From Paenibacillus periandrae (lineage in GTDB: Bacteria > Bacillota > Bacilli > Paenibacillales > NBRC-103111), in assembly GCF_022458865.1 (NCBI RefSeq), contig NZ_JAJNMU010000025.1, positions 1 to 64,000 of the forward strand: a stretch of 64,000 nt of DNA. Reading direction: 5' to 3'. This document shows, one piece after another, positions 27,912 through 37,013 of the stretch. How positions within the stretch are numbered: the first letter of the stretch is position 1; each line of letters starts with the position of its first letter. Under the pieces are notes generated by a model that worked only from the letters and a program-made list of their open reading frames with translations, searched no databases and was not told the DNA's origin. The position numbers and the translations under genes are program-made.

Positions 27912-29226
27912 CTTCGTTCAATTCACCTCTACCTTCCAACAATTCTTTGATCACAGAGGTGAAATCAATGTCCTTGATAGCCCCATACTGATTGATGAAG
28001 TAATTCTTCATGTATTCTGAGCGATTTCTTACACCTCTTTCGCCTGCAGTTCCAAAGTCGGACAGTGAATAATGGTTGCTGCTGAAGGTGTTTTCATCAC
28101 GCTCTACAAATTTAATTTCATCTCGTCTGAACAAGTTTGAATTCAAGAAAATTGGGTTATGAGTGTTGAAAATTAGTTGCGCCTTTTTCTTGTTTAATTC
28201 ATCGTTATGAAAAAGGTTCACGATGGACATCAATGCCATTGGATGAAGGGAAGCATCATATTCGTCGATTACTAGTGTGCCTCCGGTGAGCAAAGCTCTT
28301 AGTATTAAAGGGAAACTATAGACAAAGCGAATCGTGCCGTAAGATTCAAACATTTCTGCAGGAATTGCAATCTTCTCATTAATAAGAGAAATCAGTTTTG
28401 GTTCAGGATCATCGTCAGATGTATGGTAACCTAAAGCATTAGAGTTTACCCCGAATAGGCGAGCTGCATCATTGACTGTTCTGTCTATCAAGACCGTGTC
28501 CTTCTTAGAATTTGAGGGCATTACCATTAAGGCATCGGCTCGACAAAAGACCATGAACTTATCTTCAAACCAATTACTAATGATACTTACCAACTTCGAA
28601 CCAAACATTGCCTTGAACCCGTTCATTAAGAACAGATCATCATCCTCAAGATTGCCCTTCGCTAGTTTCAATGCAGTTTTGATCTCACTTTTCTCAAAAT
28701 CACTTGCTGAATATTTTTTGATAACATCTATGTTTAGGTCATCTATAGACTTACTTCGAGAAAAAACCACACTGTCGTTTACATACAGGATCTCCGACTT
28801 AACGCGGCGAGAGTAATCCTCATCTAAAAACTTACCAAGATCGATCGATAATTTGTACTCAAACAAAACACCACTGTCGATGAACTTAATTGAAAAGTCT
28901 ACTGGAGTTCCTTCTGTATCAGATTTATTAGGGATCAATTCCAACTGGCTAGCGGCAGGATTCGACCTAGATTTGTTATCTGAATTTCTAATATTTCCTC
29001 TTAAAACGATGTGCTGTAAAATATCCATTGCAGAAATAATGTTGGTCTTCCCACTTGCGTTTGGTCCGTAAATTACTGCGGAACTTAATCCTTTATATAC
29101 CTTTGTGCCGATCTTTTCATTAAGGATACTGTAGTCCAAACCCTTTTGTTTAGGTGCCGGTGTCATTGAGAAAACTAACTCATCTTGAAAAGATTTAAAG
29201 TTTTTCGCCCTAAATTCTAGAATCAT
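27889..29226 (-). CDS. RloA/AbiLi-like AAA ATPase
   Basis: A 445-residue ABC/SMC-like ATPase. It begins with ILEFRAKNFKSF; the Walker A is GPNASGKTN (residues 54-62). The C-terminal half carries TLVIDEYDASLHPMALMSIV (Walker B and D-loop) and IFNTHNPIFL (H-loop). It is the ATPase subunit of an AbiL/RloAB two-gene abortive-infection system with the RloB-like gene it overlaps. I use ATG 29226, preceded by GGAGGT, rather than the ATG seven codons upstream. An inverted-repeat operator pair sits directly upstream around the promoter. Confidence 0.85.
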   Translation of the reverse strand: MILEFRAKNFKSFQDELVFSMTPAPKQKGLDYSILNEKIGTKVYKGLSSAVIYGPNASGKTNIISAMDILQHIVLRGNIRNSDNKSRSNPAASQLELIPNKSDTEGTPVDFSIKFIDSGVLFEYKLSIDLGKFLDEDYSRRVKSEILYVNDSVVFSRSKSIDDLNIDVIKKYSASDFEKSEIKTALKLAKGNLEDDDLFLMNGFKAMFGSKLVSIISNWFEDKFMVFCRADALMVMPSNSKKDTVLIDRTVNDAARLFGVNSNALGYHTSDDDPEPKLISLINEKIAIPAEMFESYGTIRFVYSFPLILRALLTGGTLVIDEYDASLHPMALMSIVNLFHNDELNKKKAQLIFNTHNPIFLNSNLFRRDEIKFVERDENTFSSNHYSLSDFGTAGERGVRNRSEYMKNYFINQYGAIKDIDFTSVIKELLEGRGELNEDVATTKE

Positions 29227-29240
29227 AAAATTACCTCCAT

Positions 29241-29333
29241 TTTGCATTATTTTCGCAAAATCATACTTATAATATATGCTTTATCATAGCCATTAGTCAA
29301 TAAATTTATACGATTTTGCACAAATAATGCAAA
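29241..29333 (-). promoter_or_regulatory. Paired 25-bp inverted repeats flanking the AbiL-like promoter
   Basis: 29241-29265 and 29309-29333 are inverted copies matching at 22 of 25 positions (core GATTTTGC and AATAATGCAAA). The 43-bp spacer holds a minus-strand promoter: TTGACT, then TATATT after 18 nt. One copy overlaps the ribosome-binding region. This suggests a repressor binding both sites, possibly with looping or cooperative binding. Confidence 0.6.
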
Positions 29334-29364
29334 ATAATTTTAATTGGGGAGTGGTTACCCCAGG

Positions 29365-30054
29365 CTAGCCGTTAAGGGCTACTTGTTTAGCTACAACCAC
29401 CAATCGTTTCGTTGTGCCAGCTGAACCATAACAGGTCGAAAGGGTTAGAAACTTATCGAAGGTCGAAAGATCACTTCTATTGAATGACTTTACCTCGTTC
29501 CGCTCAAGTAGGCGGTCAATGAACTGCTGCCGATCAGCATCGGCGGCGAATACCTGCTTGGTATAGAGCAGGTCGGTTTCATCGATCACGTAAACGGAAA
29601 CGACCTCGAACAGCATCTGGCGGCTCGGGGTTGAGAACTGAATGACTGGGGAGTCGGGCTTCTCCTCTTCGGTATGATCGAACAATCCCTTCAAGGAGCC
29701 AAACATAACCCCGCTCAATGCATTGTGACCATACAAGACAGTGTTGAAGTTGAGATGCTCTGTATTAGATCGCGGATCTGCAAAGACCCAACCTAAAGAA
29801 TTTGGTTTCTTGTCGAGATCGTGATCAAGATAAAAGTCATTGTTGGTGGTTTGGACGATGGGCATGTCGAAGTTGACAGAGCCGATCTTTAGCCAAGCGA
29901 TGATATCGCTATTACGCTTTTTCAAATCGGTGAAGTCTACCTTGAGGAACGGCGATGGCTGCGCTGCAGGAGCCGAAGTCTCATCGAGAGGATCGGGCTG
30001 AGCTGCTGAAGCTACTGGCTCTATAATTTTCATCCAGTCGGGGTGGTTATCCAT
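29365..30054 (-). CDS. Class B sortase, lacking its membrane anchor
   Basis: A 229-residue SrtB-type transpeptidase domain that would attach surface proteins to peptidoglycan. All three catalytic residues are present: VLYGHNAL (His), LSTCYG (Cys) and TKRLVVV (Arg). The expected N-terminal transmembrane helix and export signal are absent. The sequence starts with a polar segment (MDNHPDWMKIIEP), a TGA stop lies a few codons upstream, and no good ribosome binding site precedes ATG 30054. It is probably 5'-truncated or cytoplasmic and inactive in sorting. Confidence 0.75.
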   Translation of the reverse strand: MDNHPDWMKIIEPVASAAQPDPLDETSAPAAQPSPFLKVDFTDLKKRNSDIIAWLKIGSVNFDMPIVQTTNNDFYLDHDLDKKPNSLGWVFADPRSNTEHLNFNTVLYGHNALSGVMFGSLKGLFDHTEEEKPDSPVIQFSTPSRQMLFEVVSVYVIDETDLLYTKQVFAADADRQQFIDRLLERNEVKSFNRSDLSTFDKFLTLSTCYGSAGTTKRLVVVAKQVALNG

Positions 30055-30106
30055 TTTGTATAGCTTTCAATTTACCCATAGGCAACCCTTAATTACTCGT
30101 ATATAA

Positions 30107-30967
30107 TTATTCTTCTCTTTTCTTACGCTTTAAAAATTCAATGTATTTGTCGCTCTTAATTACAATCTCTGTGGTATTTCTTTCTTGATAATCATTTTTT
30201 CGGAGAATCCCATAAATGAGTACATCCTTTTCTATCAATTTATCTTCAGAAATCTTAAAAAACTTGAAATGTTTCTCGAAAATAACGATTGTAAATGGAA
30301 TATCGTTAACTTTCTCAAGACTAATATACATAACTTTTTCACGCTTTTTGATTTCACTAATGCGACCATAGACGAAATAACCAATCTCGCGAAATATTTC
30401 ATCTGACCAAAGCAACTGGTGAGCACGTTCTTGGCTTAATATCATATTGGAAAGTGGTATTTTTCGACCCGAACCAATGTTAAAAAAGATTGTCGAGAGT
30501 AGATCAGGTTCATATTGAACCATCAGTTTTACTACACTTTTTAAAGAACTTATAGAGCTAAGGTTTTCTGACTTTTCTTTTATTTTGATATTGTCAGAAT
30601 CTTTTTCATTATCAAGTTGTTCCTTGTCCGTTTTTGCAGGCTCGTGCTCCGGATCTAGCCGACGCATGTTTAATGAAATTATAGTCTTCTTTATGGATGA
30701 CGCCTGGATAATATCACTTTGATACTCAGTTACTTTTTCTATTGATTCCACGATATCCAGAGGCTGATAAAAACCGCATGTGGCGGAATGTTTAGATTCC
30801 GAATTTTTCCCAATTGTCTTAAAATGTGAGCTTGCTTTCTCACTCTTGGGCACGTAGATAAGTGGAGCCTTGCATGATTTATCCAGGCAAAGAATATTTA
30901 CATGTATGGATTCATTATAATCGTCTGCATGAATTAATGTACCATCAGTCAATAGAGCAGTCCGCAT
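30107..30967 (-). CDS. CoiA-like N-terminal domain protein of unknown function
   Basis: A 286-residue soluble protein. Residues 1-66 resemble the zinc-binding N-terminal part of CoiA-type nuclease proteins (ALLTDGTLIHADDYNE, CLDKSCKAPL, HFKTIG, HSATCGF). A low-complexity charged linker (about residues 105-140) is followed by an unrecognised domain. Similar proteins occur on plasmids and integrative elements. Start ATG 30967 after GGAGG. No nuclease motif visible. Confidence 0.5.
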   Translation of the reverse strand: MRTALLTDGTLIHADDYNESIHVNILCLDKSCKAPLIYVPKSEKASSHFKTIGKNSESKHSATCGFYQPLDIVESIEKVTEYQSDIIQASSIKKTIISLNMRRLDPEHEPAKTDKEQLDNEKDSDNIKIKEKSENLSSISSLKSVVKLMVQYEPDLLSTIFFNIGSGRKIPLSNMILSQERAHQLLWSDEIFREIGYFVYGRISEIKKREKVMYISLEKVNDIPFTIVIFEKHFKFFKISEDKLIEKDVLIYGILRKNDYQERNTTEIVIKSDKYIEFLKRKKREE

Positions 30968-31061
30968 AGCTTATACCTCCATTTAATCCAGCTTCAATGT
31001 AACTAAGTCAGTTAAAACCAGAAAAAAAATGGCAATCATGAAGGCAGCTTTGAAAAGCTGT

Positions 31062-31553
31062 TCACGAATTGCCGGGGTTATTATGATCTCTCCAGTGGTC
31101 CGGTCTTGGATGCGGAACCCACAATTCTCCTTTGTTTGTTACTAGTCCATACTGCCCGTAGCCACCCTCATCGACGATCCACGTCACATGATGACGCATT
31201 GCTTTTTGAGTTAAATTAAGTGGTTCATGTACGGGGGCAACCGATTTGCGTACAAAAGGGCTCCAACCCCAAATTAGTTCTGTGCTTTCCACGATGGGCA
31301 TATTACTCTTATTAATTAGCCAAGTTCCATAATTGAATTTGTAATTTACATACCACACCATATCGCCACGGGGAGCAGTGCATGCCATTACATTAGGATA
31401 ACCGTCATACAGAGTCATCGGTTTAACTTCATGTTGCCAATTATCACTTTGTTTAAAGTAGTTGTAATAATCCTCCACGTCCTCAGAGAAAAAAAGTTCG
31501 TGTAGGCTTAATGTTCTTTTTTGTTTTGATGGAAAGGGATATATTTTTGCCAA
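31062..31553 (-). CDS. Unknown protein
   Basis: A 163-residue soluble protein, TTG start at 31553 after AGAGGTG. Trp- and Tyr-rich (MVWYVNYKFNYGTW, WIVDEGGYGQYGL). No family recognised. Last gene of a three-gene minus-strand group with 31583-32274. Confidence 0.4.
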   Translation of the reverse strand: MAKIYPFPSKQKRTLSLHELFFSEDVEDYYNYFKQSDNWQHEVKPMTLYDGYPNVMACTAPRGDMVWYVNYKFNYGTWLINKSNMPIVESTELIWGWSPFVRKSVAPVHEPLNLTQKAMRHHVTWIVDEGGYGQYGLVTNKGELWVPHPRPDHWRDHNNPGNS

Positions 31554-31582
31554 GAGTTACACCTCTTTCATGCTATTATTCA

Positions 31583-31897
31583 TTAATAAAAACTTAATAC
31601 AATATACGGCAACACGATAAATATTATTGTTAATATTACCATCCCCCAAGAAGTTACCATCCAAAATTTCGCAAAAACTTGGTTTTTTCTGATTTTAGAA
31701 ATCTTATAAAAAAAGTAAAACATGATAATACATGTTATTGTGCAAAGTACCCCGTATTTTTGGAGAATACTTATCCAGTTCATAAGCGACTCTTCTATAG
31801 CTGCAGGACTGGGCGCTTGCCCGAACCAATCCTCACCACCTGAAGCGGGGAGCTGTTGATTAACCAAGAATATATTTAGCTTTTGGCCCATCATCAT
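31583..31897 (-). CDS. Small two-helix membrane protein
   Basis: A 104-residue protein with two hydrophobic segments (CTITCIIMFYFFYK, then FWMVTSWGMVILTIIFIVLP) and an N-terminal polar part. Its ATG overlaps the preceding gene's stop by 4 nt, so the two are coupled. The size and layout recall PrgI/VirB2-3-like small membrane proteins of mobile elements, but this is only suggestive. Confidence 0.4.
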   Translation of the reverse strand: MMMGQKLNIFLVNQQLPASGGEDWFGQAPSPAAIEESLMNWISILQKYGVLCTITCIIMFYFFYKISKIRKNQVFAKFWMVTSWGMVILTIIFIVLPYIVLSFY

Positions 31898-32274
31898 ATA
31901 TCACCGAACATCATGGAACTTTTTGTTTCAATATCTGAGATCATACCGCCCGAAAAATGAAACCATATACTTCCTGATACCATACGTTTTTGGTTTTGAT
32001 GCAATTTGGATTCAATTACATCGAGAGCAAATAGAAGATTATCTTCATCACATACTTGACTGGTTCTATCTAAATAAACACGGCCTTTCTCATATCGTGG
32101 TCGTTCTGTTGTTACACGTTCAACGCGTGGTAAATCGTGTCTCGGTGTAAAGTATAGGATGACTATCCCCTTATTTCCCTCCCCGGATTGTGTGTGTGTG
32201 ATGAATGGACATTCTGTTTCAATTAACTTTTTAACCATATGTACAGTTTGGTCAATAGACTCGTGCGGTAGCAT
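31894..32274 (-). CDS. Unknown protein
   Basis: A 126-residue soluble protein. ATG start at 32274, behind AAGGGGATAG; six more codons lie in frame upstream. Mixed alpha/beta, with FITHTQSGEGNKGIVILYF. First gene of the small operon that continues into the two-helix membrane protein. Not recognised. Confidence 0.4.
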   Translation of the reverse strand: MLPHESIDQTVHMVKKLIETECPFITHTQSGEGNKGIVILYFTPRHDLPRVERVTTERPRYEKGRVYLDRTSQVCDEDNLLFALDVIESKLHQNQKRMVSGSIWFHFSGGMISDIETKSSMMFGDI

Positions 32275-32492
32275 TGTGCTATCCCCTTTCAAAACCTCTA
32301 TTAATTTCGGAAATTAATACGTACTATTATTTTCCGTTTTTAAATAAACCGACTATGTTACAATATTAGGTTAATGCCCCGTTCCTTGTCAATAACAATT
32401 TTGGTAAATATGGGCTATATATTTTACAGAATTCTTGGAATTCTGATATTTTTCGCGTACATTAGACATGGGTAAGAAGAATCAAAACAGAC

Positions 32493-32523
32493 AGGTTGCT
32501 CGGAAATATGGTCCGAACAACCT
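32493..32523 (-). terminator. Intrinsic terminator
   Basis: AGGTTG-c-TCGGA pairs with TCCGA-a-CAACCT just after the stop at 32529, followed on the minus strand by a T-rich tract. Confidence 0.6.
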
Positions 32524-32528
32524 ATATG

Positions 32529-33221
32529 TTATGCAGAAACAGCAATTTCATTTGGTTCCCATAACATGAGTACTTCTCTGACTCCTGCTTCAGCAACCAA
32601 AACTTGCAAACAAACATTGTCACCATTTTGAAAGTATTGTAATTTATTATGGGACAGATGGTACTGATATGTTCCATTCGAAATTAAAGCAAAATCTTCG
32701 CTGAACTTTTGAAGGATGTTTCCTTCCCAGTAGTGTAATCCAGCATTTTCTAACGATGGTACGGAAGAGATATGAGCAACTTCAATCTCTTCAAAAAAAT
32801 TGATTTGCTCCAGTGAATCAATTTCTTCTTGCTCCGCTGCAATTTCTGCTTCGAATGTTTTAATTCCCACCTTCGCAAGAAATGCCATAGTAACATTCCC
32901 AAGTTCAACATTCTCCAGGTCCCTCGGTCGTTGATAGTCTACATGATGATATAAATCCGATGATGTTTCTTCTGGAGGAATCAAACTATCCGATTCGTGT
33001 AATTCGGGTCCAATTGATGTTGAAACAGGATGCCTATATGAATGGTGAGAGGCATGAACAAGTTGCATTTTGAGATCGTCGATTTGGTTAATCAATCGCT
33101 TTTCCCTATCTAGAAAATCTAAAGCCTTCCCTTCTAAAAAAGAAACATCACCTTTTGCTTTTATCAAAACTGTCAATAAAATTAATGACAATCCAATAAA
33201 ACTTAACAAAGCAATAATCAT
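32529..33221 (-). CDS. Membrane-anchored protein of unknown function
   Basis: A 230-residue protein with one N-terminal transmembrane helix (residues 3-21), a coiled coil (about 30-58, REKRLINQIDDLKMQLVH) and a soluble domain without known motifs. Strong ribosome binding site (AGGAGGAGGG). A structured leader lies 35 nt upstream. No recognised relatives. Confidence 0.45.
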   Translation of the reverse strand: MIIALLSFIGLSLILLTVLIKAKGDVSFLEGKALDFLDREKRLINQIDDLKMQLVHASHHSYRHPVSTSIGPELHESDSLIPPEETSSDLYHHVDYQRPRDLENVELGNVTMAFLAKVGIKTFEAEIAAEQEEIDSLEQINFFEEIEVAHISSVPSLENAGLHYWEGNILQKFSEDFALISNGTYQYHLSHNKLQYFQNGDNVCLQVLVAEAGVREVLMLWEPNEIAVSA

Positions 33222-33255
33222 AAAATTCCCTCCTCCTAATAAATATCTATAACAT

Positions 33256-33360
33256 AAAAAGCCCTATTGAATGGCTTTTCCTCTATAATGCTGACTAATT
33301 TAACCGATTAGGAAAAATGGTCAGAACTATTTTAGGAAATATACCACCCTATAGGGCTTA
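33256..33360 (-). ncRNA. Structured leader RNA ending in a terminator, copy 1
   Basis: On the minus strand, AGCCCTAT (33358-33351) pairs with ATAGGGCT (33267-33260), followed by a T-run. The enclosed 85 nt contain GGTGGTATATTTCC, a hairpin (CTAAT/ATTAG between TCAG and CTGA), and GAGGAAAAGCC. The same order (closing stem, GGTAT, hairpin, GAGGA, closing stem, U-run) recurs at 40.7 and 57.0 kb. It lies just upstream of the 32529-33221 gene, consistent with transcription attenuation. Confidence 0.45.
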
Positions 33361-33362
33361 TC

Positions 33363-33722
33363 TCTTCAATCCAGGCTACTGCTTGCTTATATAGAAATAT
33401 AGGTCAAGTGAGCAATTAGAACTAAGTTACATCCACAGTATAGCATATGTTTTTGTGATGGACAATCCGTAAACGCAAACCGTTGCAAATCATTATTCGA
33501 CATATTATGACTTATTTCACGAATCATAATATGCTTGTTCAAACTCAAATTTTTCCATGGGAGTCGTCACAAATATCTTAATTCTTTGTCTATATATAAT
33601 AGGAAGATATTCGCTCAAAAAAGCATTTTTTCATTGTACATTATATTTTTTTCAATCCAGTATTAAATATTTTAAAATGCATTGTTCGACATTGTGCGAC
33701 AAAAAAAGCGCTATACTTAGCG
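33363..33722. other. AT-rich intergenic stretch, no gene seen
   Basis: Nothing with a ribosome binding site on either strand. It probably holds the promoter of the copy-1 leader. Confidence 0.4.
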
Positions 33723-34883
33723 CTAAAATAATTGTAACGGTTCTGGTATTCCAAGAGGAGGAATTAACAGTTTTCGATAGTGAATGTGGTTATAATTCTC
33801 TTCTTGTGATATAAAGATTTCTAGTCCATAACCAATTCCTTGTTCTACAGTCCATCCAACAGGCAATGGAATTTGTCCATCGTATGTATTTAACTTGCCA
33901 TATTTTCTCGGGGAAAATACACCTGTCCCATCACAACTATGCCAATCATAATTAAACAGATCTTCATTGCTGACTCCAAGCCCATGAAATAGTTGGTTGG
34001 GAAACTGCTGAAACAAATTGTTCAGTCTGCCCTTTCGTTTTTGCCTCTCACAAAATAATAACCCACCTACTCCAATTATGGCAGGATCGTGCTTTTGTAT
34101 TAATTTTTGCAAATTGATGAAGCTATTATTTATATTCCAAATTGGAATTAATTCTTCCCCAAGGCCCTGTTCCATCATGTAGTCGGTATTCGCATCCGTT
34201 AACTGAGGATCATCGACTTTATCGAGGCTAAACCATCCACAAAACATGTTGGTACCCCCATGGTGCTTTATAAAATCGCAATAATCTTCAACCTTGATAT
34301 CGGGCACGATTTTACCATTCAGTTTTGCTTTATGAAGCGAAAATCCCCCTGAGTCTAGCAATATTCTCCCTTTAAAGCCTAACCTCCACACATGATTCCG
34401 CCAATTATTGTTCTTATCTTCACGTAAATGATAATATGATAGAAGCAACCATTGCCCATTATAGAATTTAACTATCTCCATGTCCCTTGGCGATCGGCTG
34501 CAGCCGGCAGTGAACCATCGAGTTCCCTTAAGTGATAACCTCAAGAGACCACTCATTGTAGTACCAATACGAGCCATACCTTGTTCCCCAAAGACTCTAA
34601 GCAATAGGCCAAGCAAGGCTGAACTATATTTTGAAAATCTCTCTAATTGCTTCCTGGTTGTAGTACGTATGTAAAACAAAAATGTACATGCTTTCTCCAT
34701 CTTTTCACGACTTATTTGAAACTGCATTCTATCAGTGCTTGTCTGAACAAAGATACTGCACTTGTCTACCAAAACGATAGTATTTTTATTTCCAGCCCCT
34801 GTTTGAAAGGACGTCCCTTGTTTATACTTCCTGTAGAAACTACGGAGCAGCTGCTTAGTACGGTTCTCATACGTGGTTTTGAT
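33723..34883 (-). CDS. tRNA-guanine-transglycosylase-like TIM-barrel protein (DpdA-like)
   Basis: The C-terminal 260 residues follow the TGT/DpdA pattern. They carry the general-base motif ILLDSGGFSLHKA (TGT: DSGGFQ), then FCGWFSLDKVDDPQ, LIPIWNI, IIGVGGLLF and LFHGLGVSNEDLF, as in base-exchange enzymes that insert 7-deazaguanines. The nucleophile Asp and zinc site of canonical TGT are not obvious. The frame is open and coding-like beyond the TTG at 34772, up to AGGAGG (34891-34896). No ATG/GTG/TTG lies there, so translation probably begins at ATC 34883 (7-nt spacing) or ATT 34886. Last gene of the JAB/ThiF cassette. Confidence 0.65.
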   Translation of the reverse strand: MKTTYENRTKQLLRSFYRKYKQGTSFQTGAGNKNTIVLVDKCSIFVQTSTDRMQFQISREKMEKACTFLFYIRTTTRKQLERFSKYSSALLGLLLRVFGEQGMARIGTTMSGLLRLSLKGTRWFTAGCSRSPRDMEIVKFYNGQWLLLSYYHLREDKNNNWRNHVWRLGFKGRILLDSGGFSLHKAKLNGKIVPDIKVEDYCDFIKHHGGTNMFCGWFSLDKVDDPQLTDANTDYMMEQGLGEELIPIWNINNSFINLQKLIQKHDPAIIGVGGLLFCERQKRKGRLNNLFQQFPNQLFHGLGVSNEDLFNYDWHSCDGTGVFSPRKYGKLNTYDGQIPLPVGWTVEQGIGYGLEIFISQEENYNHIHYRKLLIPPLGIPEPLQLF

Positions 34884-34901
34884 AATAGCGCCTCCTAAAA
34901 T

Positions 34902-34930
34902 AAAAGAAGCGGAATCTTACCGCTTCTTTT
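34902..34930 (-). terminator. Terminator immediately before the TGT-like gene
   Basis: AAAAGAAGCGG/CCGCTTCTTTT hairpin with TTTTATTTT following on the minus strand; AGGAGG begins six nt later. It may partly terminate read-through from the upstream cassette or attenuate the TGT-like gene. Confidence 0.65.
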
Positions 34931-35057
34931 CTATGATCAGATCCAATTGGTTTTCTATTTCTAATTACTTATAGACCCGCCATCCACAAGAAATCATTTA
35001 GAAACTACCCAGAAAAAGGTGCTCGGAGATAATCTATCATGGTCCAGCTGCGTCTGC

Positions 35058-35630
35058 TCAAAGTTTTATCCGTCTAAACCCAAATTGATTCACATAGAAA
35101 AACATTTTTCTTATTTGGATAATGTCTCCCACTTGAATCAAGATGCCTAAACACTGGGATGGCCTCAAAAAGTTAAAGGTATGGTATACGTCCTTAACTA
35201 TCTTATTTTCCTTTATCTGACTCTCTATGTTTAGTCCTGCTAATGTTCCTCCATAAACGCGCTTATGGCGTGACAGATCTATTTTTCCATATGTCTGAAT
35301 ACTAGCATCCAATGGAAGATTCTTTATGTAAAACTCATCAATCTGCCAAATGCAAACTTCATTGACAGATTGATAGGCCTTTTCTATCTCGTGTACAAAG
35401 AAACGCTTTTCGTTAAAATCGAAGTTCAATACTGAGATTCGGTTGATAATGAAATCTAAATATTCGGATTTAGGAGTAACCATCGTAATACTTACCATTG
35501 TTCTCCGTCCTTCCTTCTTAATCTCCGTATTGGATGCAATTTGTATGATATCCTGCATAACATTCAGGAAAAATTCCACCTTTTTCTTAGTCATGAAAAC
35601 ATTGATTTGCGAGACTATTAATGTACTCAT
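35058..35630 (-). CDS. Unknown cassette protein
   Basis: A 190-residue soluble protein from ATG 35630, seven nt after AGGAGG. The frame is open 41 codons further upstream, but that segment has no ribosome binding site. Contains MTKKKVEFFLNVMQDIIQIA, IKNLPLDASIQTYGKIDLSR and a beta-rich C-terminus. Unrecognised. It sits between the ThiF-side genes and the TGT-like gene, all on one strand. Confidence 0.45.
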   Translation of the reverse strand: MSTLIVSQINVFMTKKKVEFFLNVMQDIIQIASNTEIKKEGRRTMVSITMVTPKSEYLDFIINRISVLNFDFNEKRFFVHEIEKAYQSVNEVCIWQIDEFYIKNLPLDASIQTYGKIDLSRHKRVYGGTLAGLNIESQIKENKIVKDVYHTFNFLRPSQCLGILIQVGDIIQIRKMFFYVNQFGFRRIKL

Positions 35631-35794
35631 TGCATATCCTCCTAAAATCCGTTTAGATGCAGAGAAACTTTCCTGATAGCTAGTTGTCAAATATTCTGTT
35701 TTCATCGTCAATGGATATAAATAGTGAAAACAACCATCTACATCTTCCTCCATTTAAAGAGATTATTAAAGGAGAGGATTGTCCCTCTCCAACC

Positions 35795-36109
35795 TTAGAA
35801 AATCTGTAATTGTTGACCCTCTAACGCCTTTTTCTTGGTAATTAGGTGTAAAGGGGCCCCCCTCTTTAACAAGTCTCTCACAGTTGAAAAGTAAGCGGGA
35901 TTACGAGCAGGATTGTTGGCCATTAGAATTAATTGAAGTTGTAGTATGAGTTCTGCATCAGTGGACATTAACAACTCACTACGCGGGACTTCTAACGTTC
36001 TGTCATCAGCTCTACGGATCTTAACTATGGGACCAAAAGGCGACATGGTTTTAACGAAGAGGATATCTACTTTCTCCGATTGAGGTAACCAGGTAGCTTG
36101 CTCAATCAT
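35795..36109 (-). CDS. Unknown small cassette protein
   Basis: A 104-residue protein from ATG 36109, overlapping the ThiF-like gene end by 8 nt, so translationally coupled. Contains KVDILFVKTMSPFGPIVKIR and LEVPRSELLM (possible small beta-barrel), then a helical tail. Its tight link with the E1-like gene suggests a shared function. Unrecognised. Confidence 0.45.
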   Translation of the reverse strand: MIEQATWLPQSEKVDILFVKTMSPFGPIVKIRRADDRTLEVPRSELLMSTDAELILQLQLILMANNPARNPAYFSTVRDLLKRGAPLHLITKKKALEGQQLQIF

Positions 36110-36974
36110 GGTCCAGTTCCCCCTTAAGCAAGTCAAACTGCTCACGGATCTCCTTTTTTATCAATACGGGGCTGCATCCACCAAACTGCGCGTTAAAATT
36201 TATAAGATGCTGGTAAATAGAAGCCGAATGCAATAAATTGTTTACGATGTTATTTACCAGCTGCGCGGCTGTCTTATTCGTTGCAGAACGCTGAGGAAGA
36301 GATGGGATCTGTACTCCGCACCCTGGAAAGTCGTCAATTTCATCTGCTTCTAAAATATTTGAGTATATGTCCCCTACCGGCTCTAAAATGACATGACCAT
36401 GGTATTTAAATCCAATAACTACCTGGCCGCCAAAACCTGATTGTTGGATATTTCTGGTATTATCTTTGTTTGCTACACCTTCAACACCCGTATCAATATA
36501 GATGATATTCTTTATGTCGTCTTGATAAAAATAATTATGCATAAGTCTTCTGGTTGCGTTATTATCCACCATTCCAATCAAGACAGGCATAAATACATAG
36601 TGCCTATCACTATATTCAGGTATGCCATTCAAATTGTTCATTGTTTCCAATTCTTTTACATATTCTGCATACCTCGAAATAGGAAGATCATAATGTTCCC
36701 CATAACGCTCCGCTAATGAAATTACTTTATGTTCACCGATATCATCCCGATCAAACAATTGGTTTCCAAGATTTTTGGCCTCTACCTTGTCTCCATCAAC
36801 CAATAAAACTCTTCCAAGTCTAAAAGAGGGATCTCTATCAAAATCCGGCTTACTCAGGTAAGTACGTAGATCTTGGCATAATCCCCGAAAAAAATGACTT
36901 CCCGTAGCCCCTGTACCAATGAGTGTAAAGCTATAATATGGTTTTTTAGATTCGCTTAAAACTAATGAATTCAT
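36102..36974 (-). CDS. ThiF/E1-like adenylyltransferase, PRTRC type
   Basis: A 290-residue E1-like enzyme that should adenylate the C-terminus of a ubiquitin-like protein. The nucleotide-binding loop is LIGTGATGSHFF (residues 18-29). The second motif, LLVDGDKVEAKNLGNQLF, follows the E1 D-x-V-E-x2-N-L pattern, with Asn in place of the usual Arg before Gln. VLIGMVDNNATRRLMH and IIYIDTGVEG complete the core. No catalytic-Cys domain is evident. This matches the ThiF member of PRTRC cassettes. Start ATG 36974 after GAGGAGG. It is preceded by a terminator, a 31-aa gene and a structured leader. Confidence 0.82.
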   Translation of the reverse strand: MNSLVLSESKKPYYSFTLIGTGATGSHFFRGLCQDLRTYLSKPDFDRDPSFRLGRVLLVDGDKVEAKNLGNQLFDRDDIGEHKVISLAERYGEHYDLPISRYAEYVKELETMNNLNGIPEYSDRHYVFMPVLIGMVDNNATRRLMHNYFYQDDIKNIIYIDTGVEGVANKDNTRNIQQSGFGGQVVIGFKYHGHVILEPVGDIYSNILEADEIDDFPGCGVQIPSLPQRSATNKTAAQLVNNIVNNLLHSASIYQHLINFNAQFGGCSPVLIKKEIREQFDLLKGELDHD

Positions 36975-37013
36975 AGTGAACCTCCTCTTTAATTTCTTCA
37001 TTGCATCAAAAAA

